This document shows, piece after piece, positions 59,197-64,000 of a DNA stretch of 64,000 bases; positions within the stretch are counted from its first letter, which is position 1, and every line of letters begins with the position of its first letter. The notes beneath the pieces are model-generated. The model was not told where the DNA came from, did not search any database, and saw only the letters and a list, made by a program, of their open reading frames with translations. A program made the position numbers and the translations under genes. This DNA comes from DAIMZI01 sp036734025 (GTDB lineage Bacteria; Pseudomonadota; Alphaproteobacteria; Rhizobiales; Rhodomicrobiaceae): NCBI GenBank assembly GCA_036734025.1, contig DAIMZI010000001.1, forward strand, positions 62,001 to 126,000, in the 5' to 3' direction.

Positions 59197-60399
59197 ATGA
59201 AACCGCGTTCGCGCAAGATCTTCATCGTTGCCGGCGAACATTCGGGCGATGAACTCGGCGCCAAACTGATGGCGGCGCTGGGCGAGCACAGCAAGGACGC
59301 GCTGATCTTTTCCGGTGTCGGCGGACCGGCGATGTCGGCTCAGGGCCTCAACAGCCTGTTTCCGCTTTCCGACGTGGCGGTCATGGGCCCCGTGGCGATC
59401 CTGCGCCGCCTGCCACTGCTGGTGCGCCGGGTCTACCAGACGGTTGATGCCGCGCTCAAGGCCGAACCGGATCTGGTGGTCATCGTCGACAGTCCCGAAT
59501 TCACCCATCCGATCGCCAAGCGCATCCGGGCGAAGCGCCCGGAGATCCCCATCATCGACTATGTCTCGCCCAGTATCTGGGCATGGCGTCCAGGCCGCGC
59601 CCGCAAGATGCGCCCCTATGTGGATCATGTGCTGGCGCTGCTGCCGTTCGAGCCTGAGGCCCACGAGCGCCTCGGCGGGCCGGCCTGCACCTATGTCGGG
59701 CACCCGCTAATCGAGCGCCATGAGTGGATCCGCTCGCTGCCGACCGATGATCTGGCGCGGCGGCTCCAGTTGCAGCCCGGGCGTCCCGTTATCGTGGTGC
59801 TGCCGGGCAGCCGCGCGAGCGAGGTCAGCCGTCTGATGGCGCCGTTTGGCCAGACAATCGGGCAACTGATGCGCGAGGGTGTCGAACCCGAACTGATACT
59901 GCCCGTTGTGCCCAGCGTTCGCGGGATGATCGAGGAACAGCTTGCGCACTGGCCCTTGCGGCCGCATCTGGTCGAGGGTGACCGCGACAAGTTCGCGGCC
60001 TTCCGGCTCGCCGATGCCGCTCTTGCCGCCTCGGGCACGGTGACGCTGGAGTTGGGGCTGAGCGGTGTGCCGATGGTCGTTGCTTACCGGGTTGACGGGC
60101 TTGCCGCACGGCTTCGCTTCCTGCTCAAGGTGCCGTCGGTGGTGCTGGCCAATCTGGTGCTGGGCGAAAATGCCTTTCCTGAATATCTGCAGGAAGACTG
60201 CACGCCGGAAAAGCTGGCGGCCGGCCTGAAGCCGCTGCTAAGCGCAACGCCGGAGCGCGAGTGCCAGCTTGGCGCACTGGCCCGCATGCAGCGCGAGATG
60301 CTGCTGAACGGCGAGCGCCCCAGCGACCGCGCGGCTTGTGTCGTGCTGCGCATTCTCCAGGGCGGGCGGCGCGAAGCGCTGCGCACGGCGGCCCGCTGA
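59197..60399 (+). CDS. lpxB: Lipid A disaccharide synthase LpxB
   Basis: LpxB joins lipid X and UDP-diacylglucosamine to form the lipid A disaccharide at the inner membrane surface. The 400-residue GT19 enzyme has FIVAGEHSGDELGAKLMAAL at the N-terminus, FSGVGGPAMSAQGL, then IVDSPEFTHPIAKRIR, IDYVSPSIWAWRPGRARKM and HVLALLPFEPEAHERLGG. The C-terminal nucleotide-sugar site has ALAASGTVTLELGLSGVPMV. GGGGAGGAG precedes the ATG. It ends the lipid A gene run. Confidence 0.96.
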   Translation: MKPRSRKIFIVAGEHSGDELGAKLMAALGEHSKDALIFSGVGGPAMSAQGLNSLFPLSDVAVMGPVAILRRLPLLVRRVYQTVDAALKAEPDLVVIVDSPEFTHPIAKRIRAKRPEIPIIDYVSPSIWAWRPGRARKMRPYVDHVLALLPFEPEAHERLGGPACTYVGHPLIERHEWIRSLPTDDLARRLQLQPGRPVIVVLPGSRASEVSRLMAPFGQTIGQLMREGVEPELILPVVPSVRGMIEEQLAHWPLRPHLVEGDRDKFAAFRLADAALAASGTVTLELGLSGVPMVVAYRVDGLAARLRFLLKVPSVVLANLVLGENAFPEYLQEDCTPEKLAAGLKPLLSATPERECQLGALARMQREMLLNGERPSDRAACVVLRILQGGRREALRTAAR

Positions 60400-60538
60400 T
60401 GATCGGCTAATCCACTTTTCGCAGCGCGCATTCCCGACCTGCTTGCCAGTGCGCTTGTCGGCGCTATCCGCCCCGCCTATAAGACCAGCAGTATCGGCGC
60501 TGCAAGGCCGCGCCATTTGTGTCAGTGACGGGGACATC

Positions 60539-61129
60539 ATGATCGAAACAGGATTATCCGGGCAGATGCTCGGCTTTGCCGGCCTTCTGGCTGCGGGAAC
60601 CTTCTTCTTGTTCTTCATCAAATATATCATCGAGGCGGCGCGGGGGTGGCGCGAGGAGCAGCGCCACGCCGAACGGCTGATCTGCGCGCTCTATGCCGAG
60701 ATCGACGCCAATGTTCAGGACCTCGAAGAGTTTCTCGATCGCTCACCGCCGCTGGCGCGCGTCAAACAGGCGGTCGAGTCCGATGCGAACTTCCAGCCCC
60801 ATTTCACCGGCACAGAACATACGCTGGTCTATCAGACCCATCTGAGCGAGCTTGCCAGCCTGCCGCGTGCGGTGATCTTCAAGGTAGTGGCCTTCTATAC
60901 CCAGATGGAGCGGATCAGGACGATACTTGCATCGCTTGAGCGGCAGAGCTTTCGCACCATCTCGGGCACCGGGCGAGCCCAGGTGATCGAAGAATTGTGG
61001 CACGCGATGGGAACCGGCGTGCGCCTTGGCCGCGAGGTGCTGCACGGGCTGGAGATCAGCGCGCCGCTCGATCTGGTCAACGGAGCGATCGAGCCCCGGC
61101 GCCGGTCGCCGTTGGCTGAGGCCGCATGA
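60539..61129 (+). CDS. Single-pass membrane protein of unknown function
   Basis: I do not recognise this 196-residue protein. One hydrophobic helix lies at about residues 10-32 (LGFAGLLAAGTFFLFFIKYI). It is followed by a soluble, largely helical domain rich in Arg, Glu and Leu (AERLICALYAEIDANVQDLE, MERIRTILASLERQSFRT). This topology suggests a membrane-anchored cytoplasmic coiled domain. I chose the ATG at 60539; the ORF extends upstream into lpxB without family-like sequence. It lies 139 bases after lpxB and 95 before the DMT transporter. Base composition is normal for the window. Confidence 0.65.
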   Translation: MIETGLSGQMLGFAGLLAAGTFFLFFIKYIIEAARGWREEQRHAERLICALYAEIDANVQDLEEFLDRSPPLARVKQAVESDANFQPHFTGTEHTLVYQTHLSELASLPRAVIFKVVAFYTQMERIRTILASLERQSFRTISGTGRAQVIEELWHAMGTGVRLGREVLHGLEISAPLDLVNGAIEPRRRSPLAEAA

Positions 61130-61224
61130 TGCCGGTCGGGCGGAGTATGGTATCGCGTCTGCCGGCATGCTGGGAACGGCTCAGGTGCGGCCCGTTGCTT
61201 GCGCCGTCCGGCAAGCGCCAATAA

Positions 61225-62142
61225 ATGAGCCAGCCCCGGCTTCTGGCCCCGCTTGCACAGCAGCGCCTTGCCTTGCTGGCGCTCATCGCCGGCGCCCTGG
61301 GCATCGCCTTTGCGCCGATTTTCGTGCGCATCAGCGAGGTGGGACCGGTGGCGACGGCCTTCTGGCGCGTGGCGCTTGCGCTGCCATTTCTTATGCTCCT
61401 GTCGCGCCATCAGGTGCCGCGTTTTTTCGCGCCGGGCGGCGGTCGCACCGCGCTCGCGCTTTGTCTTTGCGGGCTGGCCTTCGCCGGCGATCTGGCCGTG
61501 TGGCATTATGCCATCGGCTTCACCACCGTGGCCAATGCCACTCTGCTAGCCAACCTTGCGCCTGTGTTCGTCGCTCTGGTGGCATGGCTGGTGTACCGTC
61601 AGGCTCTGTCGCGGCTGTTCCTGACCGGCCTGGTGCTTACCATCGCAGGCGCCGGGCTGCTGAGCGCGGGTTCTGCCAGCTTTGGCGCCGGGCATATGTT
61701 TGGCGATTTCCTCGGCGTGGTGACGGCTATCTTTTATGCCGCTTATCAGCTCAGCGTGGCGAGGCTGCGCAAGGATTTCTCCGCCCTTACCATCATGACA
61801 TGGAGCACGCTGGCGACCGCGATACCGCTGCTTGCCATGGCGCTTGCGGTGGGCGAAGCGCTGCTGCCCGATACGATCCTCGGCTGGGCCAGCCTGTTCG
61901 GCATCGCCCTCATCAGCCATGTCGCCGGACAAAGCCTGATTGCCTACAGTTTTGCTGCCTTGCCGCTCACCTTTTCCTCGCTCAGCCTGCTGATCCAGCC
62001 CATTGCGGCGGCGTTCCTGGCCTGGGCGCTGCTGGCGGAAACGCTGAGCTGGCTCCATCTGGCGGGCACGGCGCTGGCGCTTGTTGGCATCTATCTGGCG
62101 CGGCGCGGCAGCCGCACGCCGGTGGTCGCGCCGCAGGCATGA
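61225..62142 (+). CDS. EamA/DMT-superfamily transporter
   Basis: The 305-residue protein has ten hydrophobic segments arranged as two EamA repeats (about 18-148 and 160-293), the drug/metabolite transporter fold. Motifs include AFWRVALALPFLML, ANATLLANLAPVFVALVAWL in the first repeat and FSSLSLLIQPIAAAFLAWAL in the second. It is presumably an inner-membrane exporter, but the substrate cannot be predicted. The ribosome binding site is weak (AATAAATG context). It stands between the unknown membrane protein and pccB. Confidence 0.88.
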   Translation: MSQPRLLAPLAQQRLALLALIAGALGIAFAPIFVRISEVGPVATAFWRVALALPFLMLLSRHQVPRFFAPGGGRTALALCLCGLAFAGDLAVWHYAIGFTTVANATLLANLAPVFVALVAWLVYRQALSRLFLTGLVLTIAGAGLLSAGSASFGAGHMFGDFLGVVTAIFYAAYQLSVARLRKDFSALTIMTWSTLATAIPLLAMALAVGEALLPDTILGWASLFGIALISHVAGQSLIAYSFAALPLTFSSLSLLIQPIAAAFLAWALLAETLSWLHLAGTALALVGIYLARRGSRTPVVAPQA

Positions 62143-62234
62143 ACAATGAGCCTGCGCCTGCGCGAGCCAGGTTGCGCAACGCAGCGCATGCGCCTATCAA
62201 GATGGAATAACAGCCGATCTGACGGGAGGCGTTC

Positions 62235-63767
62235 ATGAAGGAAGTTCTGGCGGAACTGGAGCGCCGTCGCGGCATCGCGCGGCTGGGTGGCGGGCAGACG
62301 CGTATAGACGCGCAGCACAAACGCGGCAAGCTGACGGCACGCGAGCGCATCGCGCTGTTGATGGATGAAGGCTCGTTCGAAGAATATGACATGTTCGTCG
62401 AACACCGCTGCACCGATTTCGGCATGGCCGATCAGACTGTTCCGGGCGACGGGGTGATCACCGGCTGGGGCACGATCAACGGCCGGCTGATCTATGTCTT
62501 CGCCAAGGATTTCACCGTGTTCGGCGGGTCGCTGTCAGAAACCCATGCGCGCAAGATCACCAAGGTCCAGGACATGGCGCTGCGCGCGCGCGCGCCGATC
62601 ATCGGGCTGTTCGATGCTGGCGGTGCGCGCATTCAGGAAGGCGTGGCCGCGCTCGCCGGCTATGGCGATGTCTTTGCGCGCAACGTCACCGCATCAGGCG
62701 TCATCCCGCAGATCTCGGTGATCATGGGGCCGTGCGCGGGCGGTGATGTCTATTGCCCGGCGATGACCGATTTCATCTTCATGGTGCGCGACACCTCATA
62801 CATGTTCGTCACCGGCCCGGACGTGGTCAAGACCGTGACCAACGAGGAGGTGACGGCAGAGCAACTCGGCGGCGCCTCGATCCACACGACGAAATCCTCG
62901 ATCGCCGACCGAGCCTATGAAAATGATGTCGAATGCCTGTTGCAGATGCGCCGGCTGCTTGATTTCCTGCCCTCCAACAATCACGCAGGCGTGCCCGAAT
63001 TGCCGACGCGCGATACTGCGGAGCGCGTCGAGCCCTCGCTCGACACCCTGATCCCCGATGATCCCCACAAGCCCTATGACATGAAGGAGCTGATCCACAA
63101 GGTTGCTGATGAGGGCGATTTCTTCGAGATCCAGGAAGCGTTTGCGCGCAACATCATCACCGGTTTCGCGCGCATCGAGGGGCGCACCGTGGGCATCGTC
63201 GCCAATCAGCCGATGGTGCTGGCCGGCGTGCTCGACGCCGATGCCAGCCGCAAGGCCGCGCGCTTCGTGCGCTTTTGCGACTGTTTCGAGATACCGATCA
63301 TCACCTTCGTCGATGTCCCCGGCTTCCTGCCGGGCACGGCCCAGGAATATGGCGGGCTGATCAAGCACGGCGCCAAGCTGCTGTTTGCCTTTTCCCAGGC
63401 GAGTGTGCCCAAGGTGACGCTGATCACCCGCAAGGGCTATGGCGGGGCCTATGTGGTGATGTCATCGAAACATATCGGCGGCGATGTGAATTATGCCTGG
63501 CCGAGCGCCGAGATCGCCGTCATGGGTCCAAAGGGCGCTGCGGAAATCCTGTATCGTTCCGAGTTGGGCGATCCCGACAAGATCAGCCGGCGCATCAAGG
63601 ACTATCAGGACCGTTTCGCCAATCCGTTCGTGGCCGCCGAGCGCGGCTTTATCGACGAGGTGATCCTGCCGCGCAACACGCGCGTGAGGATCGCCCGCGC
63701 GCTCAACATGCTCAAGGGCAAGGCGGTCGAGATCCCCATGAAGAAGCACGATAATCTGCCTTTGTAG
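62235..63767 (+). CDS. pccB: Propionyl-CoA carboxylase beta (carboxyltransferase) subunit
   Basis: PccB transfers the carboxyl group from biotin to propionyl-CoA. The 510-residue product has the carboxyltransferase domains with AQHKRGKLTARERIALLMDE and FTVFGGSLSETHARKITKVQ at the N-half, then FDAGGARIQEGVAALAGYG (oxyanion/CoA loop). The C-half has VPGFLPGTAQEYGGLIKHGA, RKGYGGAYVVMSSKHIGGDV and AVMGPKGAAEILYR. The sequence fits the PccB class and not AccD. Acetyl- or mixed-substrate acyl-CoA carboxylase activity is possible. GGGAGG precedes the ATG. Biotin ligase (birA) and mce elsewhere in the window fit this route. No alpha subunit is present here. Confidence 0.92.
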   Translation: MKEVLAELERRRGIARLGGGQTRIDAQHKRGKLTARERIALLMDEGSFEEYDMFVEHRCTDFGMADQTVPGDGVITGWGTINGRLIYVFAKDFTVFGGSLSETHARKITKVQDMALRARAPIIGLFDAGGARIQEGVAALAGYGDVFARNVTASGVIPQISVIMGPCAGGDVYCPAMTDFIFMVRDTSYMFVTGPDVVKTVTNEEVTAEQLGGASIHTTKSSIADRAYENDVECLLQMRRLLDFLPSNNHAGVPELPTRDTAERVEPSLDTLIPDDPHKPYDMKELIHKVADEGDFFEIQEAFARNIITGFARIEGRTVGIVANQPMVLAGVLDADASRKAARFVRFCDCFEIPIITFVDVPGFLPGTAQEYGGLIKHGAKLLFAFSQASVPKVTLITRKGYGGAYVVMSSKHIGGDVNYAWPSAEIAVMGPKGAAEILYRSELGDPDKISRRIKDYQDRFANPFVAAERGFIDEVILPRNTRVRIARALNMLKGKAVEIPMKKHDNLPL

Positions 63768-63801
63768 GCAAGCAGATGCGCATATCGAAAGGAGCCACAG
63801 C

Positions 63802-64000
63802 GTGAGCGAACCGATGAAGCCGAATGCGCGGGTAAAGACGCGGGGCGTGACCTTCGCCAATGATGCGCCGCTGAGCGTGATCGCCGGCCCATGCGCCATG
63901 GAAAGCCGGGCGCACGCGCTGGAGATGGCCGCCGCGCTGAAGCAGATCGCAGGCGAACTCGGGCTTGGGCTGGTCTTCAAGACCTCGTTCGACAAGGCCA
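63802..64000 (+). CDS. kdsA: 3-Deoxy-8-phosphooctulonate synthase (5' part)
   Basis: KdsA condenses arabinose 5-phosphate with PEP to make Kdo-8-phosphate for LPS. The 66 visible residues start at a GTG seven bases after AAAGGAG. They contain the family N-terminus SVIAGPCAMESRAHALEMAA and VFKTSFDKA, the PEP-binding region. The rest lies beyond the window end. It fits the nearby lipid A genes. Confidence 0.9.
   Translation, partial: MSEPMKPNARVKTRGVTFANDAPLSVIAGPCAMESRAHALEMAAALKQIAGELGLGLVFKTSFDKA

Overview
The window is a GC-rich chromosomal segment of an alphaproteobacterium. I base this on gene order and on family choices: adk lies downstream of secY, followed by rpsM-rpsK-rpoA-rplQ; an ATP12-type F1-ATPase chaperone is present; the prolyl-tRNA synthetase is short and lacks the usual insertion domain; LpxI rather than LpxH serves lipid A synthesis; RNase J lies in a birA-rnj-mce-proS-lolCD-dnaE run; and a 14-gene respiratory complex I operon is intact. 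I do not assign a genus. Every gene I can support is on the + strand.

Layout: 1-6512 is the end of the ribosomal protein/secY/RNA polymerase alpha cluster (rplR' to rplQ). 6594-12580 holds a HtrA protease, RarA, an unexpected Tae4-like peptidoglycan amidase gene translationally coupled to a two-helix membrane protein, then crcB, rluC-like and atp12. 12784-14619 holds a DUF502 membrane protein and two pterin enzymes (phhB, folB). 14620-17261 is a more AT-rich stretch with two related outer-membrane beta-barrel genes, each closed by the same 32-nt terminator. Two tRNAs (Val-UAC, Asp-GUC) follow. 17840-32899 is nuoA-N, with a GFA-family zinc protein gene between nuoC and nuoD. 32903-44524 is birA, rnj, mce, a DUF1467 gene, an AT-rich gene-free island, proS, lolC, lolD, a secreted intradiol dioxygenase and dnaE. 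44834-60399 is the translation/envelope cluster rpsB-tsf-pyrH-frr-uppS-cdsA-dxr-rseP-bamA-lpxD-fabZ-lpxA-[repeat array]-lpxI-lpxB. 60539-64000 holds a one-helix protein of unknown function, a DMT exporter, a propionyl-CoA-type carboxylase beta subunit and the start of kdsA.

How the genes work together: most are housekeeping genes for translation, transcription, NADH oxidation and outer-membrane biogenesis. UppS, CdsA and Dxr supply isoprenoid carrier and phospholipid precursors. FabZ, LpxA, LpxD, LpxI, LpxB and KdsA make lipid A and Kdo. BamA inserts the beta-barrels, LolC/LolD export lipoproteins, and RseP and the HtrA protease serve envelope quality control. PccB and Mce are two steps of the propionyl-CoA to succinyl-CoA route.

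The parts that are not routine are the Tae4-like amidase/membrane-protein pair (9638-10380), a tandem array of four palindromic REP-like units with an exact 64-bp period (57897-58133), a minus-strand-oriented intrinsic terminator at the edge of an AT-rich island (36221-36252), and the GFA gene inside the complex I operon.
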